64,000 nt of DNA from Gymnogyps californianus. Lineage: Eukaryota > Chordata > Aves > Accipitriformes > Cathartidae. This document shows positions 1 to 11,690 of the stretch, in pieces (position 1 is the first letter of the stretch; each line of letters starts with the position of its first letter). Below the pieces are notes generated by a model. That model was not told where the DNA came from. It saw only the letters and a program-made list of their open reading frames with translations, and searched no databases. Location of the stretch: NCBI RefSeq assembly GCF_018139145.2, contig NC_059477.1, forward strand, positions 31,289,502 through 31,353,501, read 5' to 3'. Position numbers and translations under genes: made by a program.

Positions 1-2609
1 TATCAGGGCTGGGGTTTCCTACAGTTCAGGGGTCCCTTCTCCCACGGGCTTCCCGGGAAACTGAATCCCTCTCTCCTTTCACTCATGAAAACTCCGTCTT
101 GAAGCTTTAAAACTAAAGACCTCCAATATTTTATCTTCATGGAACATAAAATTTTTAAATGGCTTCCCTTTCTTAAGGCAGATGACAGGAGGGAGTCTGG
201 GTTTGGGTTTGTTTTCCACGTTTCCTCTCATACGCAGAGCAACACTTGACAGGATGGTGTTGCTGTGACACAGAGATGTCTACGACACTTGGCCTTCAGT
301 CTCACGCTCCAGCAACTTGCACAACCAGGACATAAGGAGGCCTCACAGGGACCGTATGTCTTACCATATGGTCTTCCTTACCCCGGAAGGAGGCTCTGGG
401 GGTTTCCGAGCAATAGGTTAGTATACCTAGAGGGAGCAAGTCCAGAGAAGGCAGAAAGACCATCTGCAGACACAACAGCATGTGCTGGTGCAGCTAGCAG
501 GAGCTGGCTGTAGGCATGGTAAGAGGTTAAAGTTCAGCATGTTTTTTCGCAGTGATGCTGTTTGAAGACTAAGGCAAGACTCAGTTCAGATCTGAACGCT
601 CCCGGGGGTTTATAAGACTTCTTCTGTCTTTAACCAGTGCAATTATAAGATCGTACAGAGCCGGCTTTCGCAATGCGGGAGCTGGCTGGCCTTACGTACC
701 TTTCAGATTTTCCAACCCATATAAATGAAATTATTCCTGCTTAGGCTAAATCTATCACCGCATGGCTGTCTTTTTGACTACTCAATTGTTTTTGTTGTAA
801 GGGCAGTACATTTAATTATTTTAGAGGATGTAAATCCAAAGAAATGCAAGAAATTGGTGGCACTTTTTTGGAGGATTTTGTAAAGCTGAGAAAGCTTCAG
901 GTTTCTCCTGTAACTTCAGTCAACAGTTGGGATGTGCTACTAAAGCAGAAATTTTACTGGGAGAGGCAGGAAGGCTCATTGAAGCCAACTGTTGATTCTG
1001 TGTGGCTTTCTAATGTGATTTCCACATGCATATTGTGCTTTTGAAAGATGTGGTTTTAACCACAGTGAACATACAGTGGGAAGCTCAGAGCTCAAGCTAC
1101 TGGGAGAGTTTGTATCAATGCTAAACAATTAGACTAAATAGCCTCTCCTCTACTGAACGTTAGTTGGAGGGTTTTGTCACGTCACCATGCTTTATTCAGT
1201 TGTAAACCTGTTTCCCTATAAAATTTAGAAACAATGAAAGAGGACAGTCTGTCTTAGTAAGATGCTAATCATTCCTATCTTCAAACAGTATTAAAATCAT
1301 TGTTAAATGAGTATATATCTTTTCCTGATATAGATAATCACATACAATACATATGATATAATCATCAGTGAAGTTTGAAACGTTTTAGAAAATTTAAACC
1401 ATTAGATAAATGAACATTAGTTTTTTTCGTAAAGACAAATGGGGATTCTTGCCAATTTTGTGTGAAGAATCTTCAAGTGTCTTGATTCAGTTTTATGTAT
1501 TCCTTGGTGAGAACAGCAGTCAGCTAAACATAATTCTTTCCCCGTAATATTTGTCATGCATATCTAAATGCCTGTTAGAGAAAAGGCACATGATAAAAGT
1601 AAATATCATATACTACATCAAATAGATATTACGATAATTTGGAGAACTCTGCTCATGACCAACAGAGATTTCTGATGGAACTATATGCTGTACGAGTGGT
1701 GAAAAGTAATTAAAAGAGATATCTGAAGGTATTTCTTGAAAGAGAGATTAGCAGAAAAATTTGTAATTTAACATCATAATCTTTTCCTTAGTTATTGTTA
1801 TCATAGCTTCACAAAGACCTCATAAACTAGGCTCTTGCTTCTCAGTATTTCCTCACCTCAAATTGATTGTAATTGATTCCTAGGCAAAACCTGAGGTTGT
1901 ATAGCATATATAAGGGCATATAGTTCAGACATGGATGTGTATAAGTAAAAGGTGTATAAATAAAATGTGTTGCAAAGAAACAAAATATCCATGGCACATC
2001 TTGGGCATTAGATATCAAATTCCTAGGGGAGATCAGGTAGCAGGAGGGAATAGAAATGCATATTCTCTTTGAAAAGAAAAGCTCTGCTGGAGTCTTCATT
2101 TTCTCAGTTGTACTCTGATCCAAAAGAGAAAAGGAATACTTTAAATTAGTTCTTTCCATCAGGCTCAACAAATGATGTGGCTTCACAGTACAAAAGGAAG
2201 CAGGAATAATTTGTCTCATGTTTTGACTTTACACGAGGCACGTATAGAATCCAACCAGGAACTGAAAAACCGAACCAAGTTTTAGCTCAAGTTTTGTAAC
2301 TGTGACAGCTTATATAATTGGCAAAAAACGTAGGTGTTCTTTAGAAAGGTAACACATTGCGAAATAGAGATCTTCCAATTAAAAAAACAAATATGAAGAC
2401 TCATCCAGACTCAGCACTGAGGGCAGGTAAAAGAAAAGCGATGAATTGGCTAAGTACTTTCCAGCAGACTTTGTGCTTCTAAGAGAGAAAATAATTTAAT
2501 GTTTCTGATTAGCATTTTTTCTGAATAACTGAGTGGGGTTTGGGAATAAAGAGTTTAGCACAGCAGGCAGTCTGACGAAAAGTGGACTTGATCAAAGTTG
2601 TTCAGAAGT

Positions 2610-2648
2610 TAAATGTACTGTCATTAAAAAGCTAAATGTACTGTCATT
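2610..2648. repeat. Short direct repeat, 16 bp at 23-bp spacing
   Basis: The 16-base word TAAATGTACTGTCATT occurs at 2610-2625 and again at 2633-2648, separated by AAAAAGC. This is a local tandem duplication of about 23 bp with one complete and one partial unit. No function is implied. Confidence 0.8.
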
Positions 2649-4783
2649 CATTTAAAATAATTTAGCAAATTAGAAGAGTTCATTAGTGCGTGGTAGTTGG
2701 CTTCTGCCAAAACACCCTGCTGCTTAAATATGAGATTTAATTGAGAGGTATTAAAATTATTTTCTAAAAGAGGGAGTACAAGGAAATCCTGGTAACGTAT
2801 TTGGTATAAGCATTGTCAAATTGTTTTTCTTGCAAATCTGTAATGCTTCATTATCCTTATTTCTTTAAAAAAAATTATAAAAAGTTAGAAGAAAAATTAG
2901 GCATTCTGAATACATTAATACAGAGCAGCCAGGTCACTCAAAAAAATCAACTAACCTCCAAAATCTTAACTCTCCAACAACCACGAGTGGGAAAAGAGAA
3001 GGTATGGGGGAGGATGGGGAAACTCCCCAAACCAAAGAGAAGTGACTTGGTTTGGAGGTCAGACTTAATGATTTCACAGTACATTAACTCTGTAAATTAA
3101 AAAACAACTTTAAATAATATGCATGTGATTACAACGTTATGCACTATAATCAGCCTACTCTGAGCAAACAGAATGCATCTAAATATACACGAGTAGTTTT
3201 CAGGATATACTGCATGAACATCTAGGTATTACTTCCTGACCAGTTATTGCTGTTACTATTATTTTTGACTCCGGGAATGTCAATACTGCAGATGCAGCAT
3301 AGCCAGGGTGCATCTAACCTACATCTGCATAGATATTTTTGGCTACTGAAGGATAGTTAGCAGTTGCATGGAGCCTCTCAGGATAGACTGGTCTGCACTG
3401 GTAAGACTGGCACCTGAAGCTTACTCTGGTAGCCTGAAGTCAACACATCCTTCCTTGCTCTCCATGTCTGCTACCGCGGAAGGAGAGCATCAAAAGAAAA
3501 GGAAGAGGCCAGAAGAGGCCAAAAGAGGAATTTGTATTTGCACTCATTTTCCAGTCCTCCTGTGGCAGGGCTGAGCATCTTACAGTTTTTCTTACAGTAA
3601 GTCTGAGTGACTCAAGACATGAAGTAAGATAAGAGCGTGGACTATGCCCTCAAACCTCAAACTGTCCTTCTGATAAAGAAAAGGAAATAGCTGCCAGACT
3701 TCTTAGGGGTCGAGTAAGAGGCTGAGCCCAGAATACAGCACTGAGAGGGGCTTGCCATCCCTGCTCTAAATGACAGCGTATAATCTCAAGCATACATTTA
3801 TGAAATTCCTCCCTAAATCCCCTAGGGCTCTTCCTAGAAAGCTCTTCCTGAACCCCTGGCGAGCTTCTGCTTGTTGTCTCTTCTCCTCCCATCCTGTTGT
3901 GCACTTTTAGAAAGCAGTTGTGTCCGTTTTCCGCTAACTTACTGAATGGTGAATGACCTCAGCTCCGCTGGTCTCCTCTAGTAGAAGAAACGCTTTCCTT
4001 TCCCTCCTTGTCCTTACAGCTCCTGCTTGCATCTTCTGCCATTTGAAATACCCCCCTCCCCTCCCACTCCCCCAAACCCCGGAACATTAGGATATGTACA
4101 ACTGACAGAAGTCATACTAAATGTATTTCCAATGAACTTTGTACACTTATTGGCAAAATTGCTGAAAGCAAAGTGAAACAATGAAACTGCAGCACTTGTC
4201 AGATAAATGGCATTTCATTTTCTTTTGAAGGAAAAGACTATGGTCTTTGACCAAAACCTTCCATCAGGATATAAAAGAGTTTCTCCAAAGGAGAGACTGT
4301 CCTTCCTTAAGCTAGGCTGCTACAATTCCACCTTTCTGTCTGTTTGGGGTGTAAATTACACCCACCTGAGGTGCTGCTGAGGAAATTTAGTAGCAAAGCC
4401 GTTTCTTCCCGATACCCCACTGGCACTGATACACATTTCTCACAACATTTCCTAATAGATGGGAAATTTAATACAAAACTTAATACTAATATAACATTAT
4501 GATTGAAGGTAAGGAAACTGGCACATCAGGGAACTAACATCTATATTTCTAAAAAAAAAAAGAATTTGTTCATGCTGTAAGTAAAGTTTATTTCTATTTC
4601 TTTTTCTATTCCGTGTTAGTAGTAAATATGAATGCACTACTCTTAAATTGATGAATGCACCGTATAAAATTCACTGTCAGAAACTGTAACCATTTATGAC
4701 TTGTTGTCCTATCCTGCAAACTTGACTGACAAGAACTTCAAAATGACAGCAACAAAAGAATCTAAATCTTCTAAAATACACCA

Positions 4784-4872
4784 TTTTCCCATAAGCAATT
4801 GTAGTAAATAGTCAATAGTATTCTAAAAATATGTTTTTTCCCATAAGCCATTGTAATAAACAGTCAATAATA
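4784..4872. repeat. Imperfect direct duplication, about 37 bp
   Basis: Two related segments at 4784-4820 and 4836-4872 share the core TTTTCCCATAAGC followed by ATTGTA, TAAA and GTCAATA, differing at a handful of positions. The offset is 52 bp. It looks like an old local duplication in AT-rich non-coding DNA. Confidence 0.75.
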
Positions 4873-6339
4873 CAACTGAGCCTTTTGAATTTGATCCACA
4901 AAGGGGTTATGATGGAAGTATACATGACTTTGTTCACTATTATACTACATAGGATACAAACGATGATTAATGACTGAGTCAATTAGAGGTATAATTGTCA
5001 GAATGAAATTACATTTTAAAAGAATAAAAGAAGTATTTTTGAATTACATAAATTATTGAATTGAAAGAAACCAGAGACCTACCATGTGAACCTCAAGAAC
5101 AGTTTCTGAAGTGCACAATAACCAACGTGCACAATCAGCATATTAGATACAGGGATTGCATTATTATAGGAATATTAAACTAAAAGCATGGCTATTTTTC
5201 CATCTGTTTACATCATTCCATTTCTTTCAGCATGGGTAAAACAAGCAGAAGTGAACGTAACCTTTGTTTCAAGTTGCTATTTCTCTTTCTAAAGGTTCTC
5301 ATGCAGGAACACAAAATTTTTCTATGAAAAACCATTAACAGTGTATGTTTTGACTCCTGGGGTTCATATAAAGAATGTAAAATCTTGCTTTGACATAATG
5401 TAGAGCTAAGGATACATTCAACCTAATACAGCTCACCAAAACGTGAACTACCAAGCTCTTCTAATTTAATTTTCAACCTTAACATTTTATTAAAGTTAGT
5501 TCTGTTTCTAAATATAAATATTAAACATAAAAGAAACTCTGTTTTTACTGAAAAAGCACAGCCTTGTTACACAGAAGCTTATCTTCCACAATTTTATAAT
5601 ACAAGCTGCTGCTAGTGGTGTCTACCTATCTTTACCATCTTCCCTCCAGAGATTTTCCTTCCCTTTTCTTTTTCAAATAACAACTGCCTGCAAAGTTTCT
5701 TTATCTGTAAACACCAAGAATGAAATATCAGAAAAGATCAAGGATTCTGTAGGCCCAAGTCTCCACTCAGATGTGCATGAACTCTTGCTCTAATCAGCTG
5801 CAGCTGCTTTTCTGGAGACTGAAGGTGACCTTTAATTTTAGAAGAAATCATGACAGTGCTGCTGCTTCGAATTTTGGAAGCTTCTTGCGATATGCAAAAT
5901 TTACCGAAACTCAGTATTTGTCAACCTATTAGTGTATCTGGAAAAGTCCTTTCAGTAGAGGAGTTTCAATATTTTCAGATTCCTTTTAAACATTAATGTC
6001 ACTATGTCAACCATTGACTAATTCAATATTAGTATTAGAAGCAATAATGTCTTCTATATCCAGTCTTCAAAAGCACATGGCACTTAGAAATTTCAGATAA
6101 CCCCCTGAACATTAGCAAAACAATAAAATTGCAAAACGTTAAAGTTGCACTTCTATACCAAGACATCCAAACTGCCTTACCATTGCTCTTGTTGAAATAC
6201 TCTAATAGAAATCAAAATCTCGTGCGATGGTATCTACTCCCAAGAATCTCACTGTGTCTGTGATGACAAAGCATAGAATAATTTAATCTTAAATCATATA
6301 TGCCTCTGTTCAGAAAAGCACAGAGACAGAAATAATCAA

Positions 6340-8800
6340 TTTGGCCTCTTCTTTCTATACAGACTTACGTGATAGAGAGTCACATTTCCAAACAGACAAA
6401 CAACATTTTGTGAGCATTGTGTCTTCACTGTGGATCTGATCCCAAACACCTACCCAGACAATCAGGTCTTGAGAAGACTCATTTGGAGAGCACACAGCAT
6501 ACCTATTGAATGACAGCCAAGTGCGACTAGCCAGACCAATAGCAACAAACTCCCTAACGCCTACATCTTTAATTATATCAGAGCAATAATTAAGTTACTC
6601 CTTGCTGCTTCAATGTAAGACAATAGAAGAACAAAGACAAAGTCTGATCAGAAATGAGAAACGCATTCACCAGAGACACAATGCACAGACCAGTACCACA
6701 GCAATATGACTAGCTCTTCTTGCTGGCATCAGAGACAATGAGATCTACACTGAGGCAGTCCTAGCCCAAGGAGACAGGTGGACATTTTCACTCTGTATTC
6801 CCAACTCAAGCCCAACATCCTCATGTGACTCAGTTCATTTCCATCATTGTTAGTTTTTTGGGAAGACAGGAAACAATCAGTCTTTGAAACTGGATTTCCC
6901 TAACACAACTTTGGGATGCAATATACTCTATTGATGTTGTTTGCTGTTACTTGCACATGGTGGCCCTGAATAAAATGAAAGAATGCAGGGACTGTGGTCT
7001 GCTGAGGTTGGAGCTCCAACATAACGTCCCTAAAATACCTAAGACGCTGAGCCTGAAGGCTGTCTAAGTGAGGTAGGGAAGTAGCCATCAAAATGAGCTT
7101 GGATGAAAGACATCACATAGCTCCCACCTCCTCCTCAAAGAAGATACAATCATCACCTACATGTTCATCATTAAGCAGGTGATGAATGGCAGAACAAGCA
7201 GAAATGGAGTACAAAATGCTTTAAATGTACGCACAGCCCAAGTTGGGTGTGACTTTTGCATATTCCTTTTGAGAGCTACAGTAAAGAACCTACAGTGTGG
7301 TCTACAGGGAATCTGGTGAGAAGTCTTTCATTGGCCAACCACAAAGGTAGACTCCACAAGAAAAAGGAGCTACCCCACATTTCCTAAAGGACCTTGCAAT
7401 GGGCTCTGGCTCACCACAAACCTAGAATCATCTCCACTACAATGGTCGTTTTGCAGTGTGGACATACACAAACTGTTAAGCTTTCATAAGCTGAAGCTGT
7501 GTCTGTATTTTTGTTTCTTGTTGATACTAGAAAAAAGAAAAAGGAAGCCCTGTAAAACCTTTTTCCTCCTGAAGTACAAGGAAATCATTGTATGACGTTA
7601 GAGCTGGAAGTCTACCTACCTCTCAATAAAAAAGAAAGGAGAGAAAAGATGCTGAAAGGTACAGAATGCACAGACTGGAAGGTGCCCAAACCAAGCAGAA
7701 AACAGAGCAGATCCCCAACAACCTCTTCCTAAGTAACTAAAAGGAAAGGGATGTCAAAACTTGATGAGGGAAGAACAGGATTTGCTTACACCTCACAGGC
7801 TCACTTTCAAAGGTGTTGTTCAAGATAGGGGGTGTAAAGAAGAGAACCATTACAGCTCCCTGCTACACTACGGCTGTTTATGGCAGCTCTGAAACTACAT
7901 CATTGTCACAACTCCAGCTGAAGTCTGGAAGTTGAGGGAAATCCCTGGAAAACAGGCCTTTTTTTGGATGCTGGAAGGAATATTCAGAGTTGGCTAAATG
8001 CCACTTTTGAATCTGAATGAATTTTGGGTCCTGCCCATTTTGTGCCAAAATGCTTCTAGCCTTTGTAGGGTATGCAATCAATTGCTACTTGTCAGATTGC
8101 AAGATATGAGTTGACACAAGAAAGTACAAGATTGTACACATGATGTTAGGAGTTGTTGGGAGAGAGGCGTAAGAAACAAGGGGATGCTGAAGTTCATCGA
8201 ATCTCTCTGAAGAAAGTCACATGGAGAGCAAATCTGTCAAAAACCTGATGACTGGAGAGAGCAAATGGCACTTCCTAATGTGCTAGGAACTGGGGGCTGC
8301 ACCATGGCAGGGATGCTGTCCTGGATTGCTCAGCTCAACTGTTACATGATAGGTGTGTTTAAGCTGAATTAGACTCTCCAGATGCCTCAAGGTTATAAGA
8401 AACTTGTCAAAGCCTTCAGTTTATCTTAATAAGCCAGCCTTAAATCAGCACAGTCTAGGTGCCAACGCGTAAGCGGATCAGCCAGGCCTGCCTCAGGGAT
8501 GGGATGAGCACTTGGCAGCAATAACAGCTTCAACCATATAATTTTTATCCGTCACCACTAGTCCATCAGAGCTCCAGGCCACCAACTCCTCCTAAGATGA
8601 ATTCCAGAAGGTTTTAGGCTGGACACAGGCAGATAGGCATGAATACAGAGACGCAACCACCTAGAGAGCTTTTAGGTTTGAAATAGAGGCACCTACCAAT
8701 GGATATGCTATTATGGTTGGGCAATTAGTAACTGGATGGGCTTCTGTATCACGATTTTGGATCTAGGCGCCGTTAAGTCCATGCAAGTCCTGCTATAGGC
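6340..8800. other. Unassigned non-coding stretch, less AT-rich than its surroundings
   Basis: This stretch reads differently from the AT-rich DNA on either side: it is more mixed in composition and rich in short CAG, CTG and TGG words. It contains several medium minus-strand open frames (for example 6900-7091 and 7878-8081), but none resembles a known protein and none has good start context. It could be an old decayed transposable element or a non-coding transcript. I could not match it to CR1, an LTR or a DNA transposon by eye, and I see no terminal repeats or target-site duplication. Confidence 0.25.
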
Positions 8801-10304
8801 ATGAAAGTTCTGGGCCAGGAGACAAAATAACCTTTCCATTTGCCTGAATATATGTGCATTTCATCTGATAATATTCAAATCTCTTTAGCTACATTATAAT
8901 GAGGTTAAAGCAAGAAAAGATTTCCCCACCCCAAATATTACAAATGTCAGTAATGAGAACAGTAAAAATGTCACCACACGGAGAAAAGAGTGAAATTAGC
9001 ATATTTAGAGAAGTATTATACCCATGAGTGAAATAATGCAATCAGCTAGCTGCAAGACAAAGCTAATTTGGTTTCCAACAGTTTATCAACAATGCACTGT
9101 TCCTTTACATTAACAAATTTAAATGGTACCATATCCTGCAAACAAGAATAATTCACGCAGAATATTACACTGTGTTAATTAAATAGCTGGAATAGAAAAG
9201 GTCAGGCCATGACTGAAAGATGCACATATGGGTTGTGAAGCTATGAAAAGATGGAGCAATTTCAAATCAAGCAATTAAAATAAATTATTTAAATCATGAT
9301 TACGTCAACAGTAAATACACCTAGATTTTCTGAGCCTATTTTGACAGCTCCTTTCGTCGCTGTTTCTCAGAAATTTCTCTTTCTTGCTGACCCACGCACG
9401 AGTCAAAATATCTTTAAACCCATCATAACATGAGGTGGCTTGGATAAGTTATCACAGAGTTATCCTGCTTATATTCAAGCTTTCATTTTACTATGCAGGT
9501 AGTAAGAGGCAAGAGGCAAGTTTTGCAGTTAAAGGACACTGCAAAGCCCCACTTGCCTTATTTCTGGATGGGTTTCCTGCCACTAGAACAACCAAGAAAC
9601 TCCTACAATTAGTACAGTTAATTGAAAAATGTTCAGAGAGAGAAATATTTTTTCTTTGTTTACTTCTGCAAATGACAGCACTTTGGCTTTGGCACAATGC
9701 CACCAAATCAATTAAATTATAGTAGTAACATAGCCATTTTAAATGGAAAGAACATTTTGGCATGGGCTAAACTATGCTGAGACGGTAATGTATGAAAAAG
9801 ACCTAGCAAAACAGGGAATTAATCTTACTTGGAACCCCAAAGCACTACTGGAATATGCATCGGTCATGACCAAATCTGAATCTTGTCCAACACTTTTACT
9901 GTACTTTTGTCACTACAGTTGTACATGGCAAGCTCAAATTTTAGTTTGTTACTATCCGTATGGTCCCCGTTATTTAATTGTGCATGAATTCTATTTTTCC
10001 TGGGGAATCTCCTGAACTTTTCTAGACAAAATCTCATTTTCTTTTTGATCACAGTTGTGCTGATTTCAGTTGGTATAAACTTCCTTTTTGCACCTTCAGT
10101 GCAACTTCTAATTTGAACCTCAGTCTAGCAAACAGAGCCGTGTAGGCTAAACAAAATGCAGTGTCCGTATGTTTTGGCAAGAATTTCATGGGAGTGTGTG
10201 ATTTTGGCTGCAAAACCATGGGACAAACACCATGTGTGAAATTCAGTTGTGCGCTGCCCAGCACATCAACAGTTATGATATTGACACTGGATCTAAAACC
10301 AGCC

Positions 10305-10310
10305 CACGTG
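10305..10310. promoter_or_regulatory. Distal CACGTG E-box
   Basis: A palindromic CACGTG within CCCACGTGGA, about 1.4 kb upstream of the SLC49A4 start codon and within presumed HSPBAP1 intron 1. E-boxes of this type bind bHLH-Zip factors (USF, MITF/TFE, MYC). It is a motif match only, with no evidence of occupancy. Confidence 0.3.
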
Positions 10311-10573
10311 GATCCCACTGTTCAGCTATCCCCAATTAAGCACACAGGCATTTATCAAGCCAACTTGCAGACTCTGTGACAGAATGCCTAAGCAAGCCAA
10401 ACTGAAATACTGAATTTTTTCAGGGAAGATGAAGCATTGCATAGCATATGAGCCATTAATTTTATGACAAGTGCAGATGGCAGACATACAGATAAATACT
10501 CACGCAATGTAATGGAATGAATATATACTTCAATCTATTTAAATGATAATAGATTCTAATGAGCTCAGTGTAG

Positions 10574-10583
10574 CCCACGTGAC
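10574..10583. promoter_or_regulatory. CLEAR-like E-box (CCCACGTGAC)
   Basis: CCCACGTGAC matches the lysosomal CLEAR consensus GTCACGTGAC at 8 of 10 positions, including the full CACGTGAC core. The following bases (TGACGG) also give a CRE-like half site. It lies about 1.1 kb upstream of SLC49A4, which encodes a lysosomal membrane protein, so TFEB/TFE3 control would make sense. The site is outside the CpG island core and may be a chance match. Confidence 0.35.
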
Positions 10584-10787
10584 GGTATATTCATCCAAAT
10601 TATTTTAAAATGGATTTCAGTGCAGGCTGTAACTGAATCCTACCATTTTTTCCCCCCAATTCGGACCACGGCTGATTTGTATCCACCTTAACACAAAACA
10701 ATTTACTTCTCCCTTTAAAAGGACAGATACCCCGGAGAAGCTCTGCTGCAGTATTTCCCTCCATGAAGGTACCCGCACTTGCTGTAG

Positions 10788-10796
10788 GGCCAATCC
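10788..10796 (+). promoter_or_regulatory. CCAAT box (GGCCAATCC)
   Basis: GGCCAATCC fits the NF-Y consensus RRCCAATSR at all but the last position. It sits at the left edge of the CpG island, downstream of the HSPBAP1 start codon in that gene's direction. It may mark the island boundary rather than a core promoter element. Confidence 0.35.
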
Positions 10797-11069
10797 AGCT
10801 CTGCCCTCCGCGACCGCAGCGGTAACGGGCCCACGCCTGAGAGGGACATTTCGGAGGAGGAGCTGAAGGAGAGGCATGGAAGCCCCCGCTCCCGCCCCCG
10901 CTTCGCCCCTCCCGTTCCCGCCCGCCGGCCCGCGGCCTGGACACAAGCCGCGCCGCCGGGCCGGGGCCCAGCCGCGCAGCCCGGCCGCGCTAGGCCGCAG
11001 CGCTGCGGGCCCGGGTCGGGGCGGCGCCCTCCGCGACTGGGCGGGCGCGGAGGGGCGAGGGGCACCTAC

Positions 11070-11106
11070 CCGGCGCGGGAGGATGGCGGCTGTCCGCCCC
11101 GGCCAT
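11070..11106 (-). CDS. HSPBAP1: HSPBAP1 first coding exon (partial, proposed)
   Basis: On the minus strand a start codon at 11106-11104 has strong Kozak context (A at -3, G at +4). It opens a 12-codon segment (MAGADSRHPPAP plus one base) ending at a usable splice donor, CGG|GTAGGT, after 11070. Position and strand match HSPBAP1, which in other vertebrates is transcribed head-to-head with SLC49A4. Its known product is a JmjC-domain protein that binds the small heat-shock protein HSPB1 (Hsp27). The human protein also starts MA-x-G, but the N-terminus is poorly conserved, so identity rests mainly on synteny. No further exon was found in the window. Confidence 0.45.
11083..11090 (+). promoter_or_regulatory. 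YY1-type motif (ATGGCGGC)
   Basis: ATGGCGGC preceded by GAGG resembles the YY1 consensus AANATGGCGGC. It lies within the proposed HSPBAP1 exon 1, just downstream of its start codon. YY1 sites commonly lie just downstream of transcription starts in CpG-island promoters. Confidence 0.4.
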
Positions 11107-11222
11107 GCTCCTCCAGCTCTCCCTCCGGGGCGGCTCTGGCGGGCTCCCCTCGGCACCGCCCTCGCTAACGGAAGGGGGAGCCCGGCCCGAGAGCGAGCCC
11201 GGCCCGCTGCGCCCTGCCGCGC

Positions 11223-11232
11223 GGGGCGGGGC
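11223..11232 (+). promoter_or_regulatory. GC box (GGGGCGGGGC)
   Basis: An exact Sp1/KLF GC box lies between the two divergent start codons. Several weaker CCGCCC and GGGCGG words surround it. In a TATA-less island such boxes usually support diffuse initiation in both directions. Confidence 0.5.
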
Positions 11233-11568
11233 CCCGGTGGCGGCGTGAGGGCCGGGCTTGACGGCGGCCCCGAGGTAGGGGCTCCTCCGGCCTCTCCGGT
11301 GACACCCGAGTGGCCCCCTCGCCCCTAGAGGTGGCTCCCACGGGCCGTCCCGCTCCTGCCCCGGTACCCGAGCCCCCTCTCCCCGCGGGGTGACGGCTCG
11401 GGGGCTTCCCCGCCCCGCCGCCCGCCCGCCCCCACAGGCCGCGGGGCTGCGGCCGTTCGCCGGCACGGCTCCCTCCCCGCGGGCGGCGGGCCCGGTTCTC
11501 TTCCCCGCCGCCGCTTCCCTCCTCCCCTCGGCGGCGGAGAAAGGAGGCGGCCGCCGGCCCTCCCCGAC

Positions 11569-11579
11569 CGCGCATGCGG
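11569..11579 (+). promoter_or_regulatory. NRF1-type motif (CGCGCATGCGG)
   Basis: CGCGCATGCGG is close to the palindromic NRF1 consensus YGCGCATGCGCR. It is about 100 bp upstream of the SLC49A4 start codon, a typical distance for NRF1 in bidirectional housekeeping promoters. The ATG inside the motif is also the start of a possible upstream ORF. Confidence 0.45.
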
Positions 11580-11690
11580 CTGTGCCGGGCCGGGGCAGCG
11601 CCGCCGCGCTCAGAGGCTGAAGTGTGGGTGTCCCTTCCCCCAGCCCGCTCCCCGGCGGGCCCCCGTCAGCGCCCCCGCAGATGGGCTTAG
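11574..11690 (+). other. Possible upstream ORF overlapping the SLC49A4 start
   Basis: An ATG at 11574 opens a 38-codon frame that ends with TAG at 11688-11690, nine bases beyond the first base of the SLC49A4 start codon at 11681, in a different reading frame. If the 5' UTR includes 11574, ribosomes translating this frame would pass the main start, which would lower SLC49A4 translation. It matters only if transcription starts upstream of 11574; the ATG sits inside the NRF1-type motif, so the start site could instead be just downstream. Confidence 0.35.

Larger units (their letters stand above)
1..11069 (-). other. Probable HSPBAP1 intron 1 / flanking non-coding DNA
   Basis: This stretch carries no exon that I can support on either strand. 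By conserved gene order in vertebrates (HSPBAP1 head-to-head with SLC49A4) it should be the first intron of HSPBAP1, transcribed leftwards. I looked on the minus strand for the next conserved HSPBAP1 segment, the part preceding the JmjC domain, and did not find it, so exon 2 probably lies left of the window. Open frames here are all short and lack family resemblance. Contents seen: AT-rich sequence, two short imperfect duplications (about 2.6 and 4.8 kb), a less AT-rich unassigned stretch (about 6.3-8.8 kb), and two CACGTG boxes near 10.3 and 10.58 kb. The intron assignment is inference from synteny. Confidence 0.45.

Noticed and set aside
1842..2219. 125-codon minus-strand open frame
   Set aside because: AT-rich, no family resemblance, and not similar to the expected HSPBAP1 exon 2.
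10600..11575. Several overlapping open frames of 110-180 codons in the CpG island on both strands
   Set aside because: GC-rich DNA has few stop codons. The peptides are Arg/Pro/Gly/Ala-rich, overlap each other in many frames and resemble no family. Only the short proposed HSPBAP1 exon fits splice and synteny expectations.
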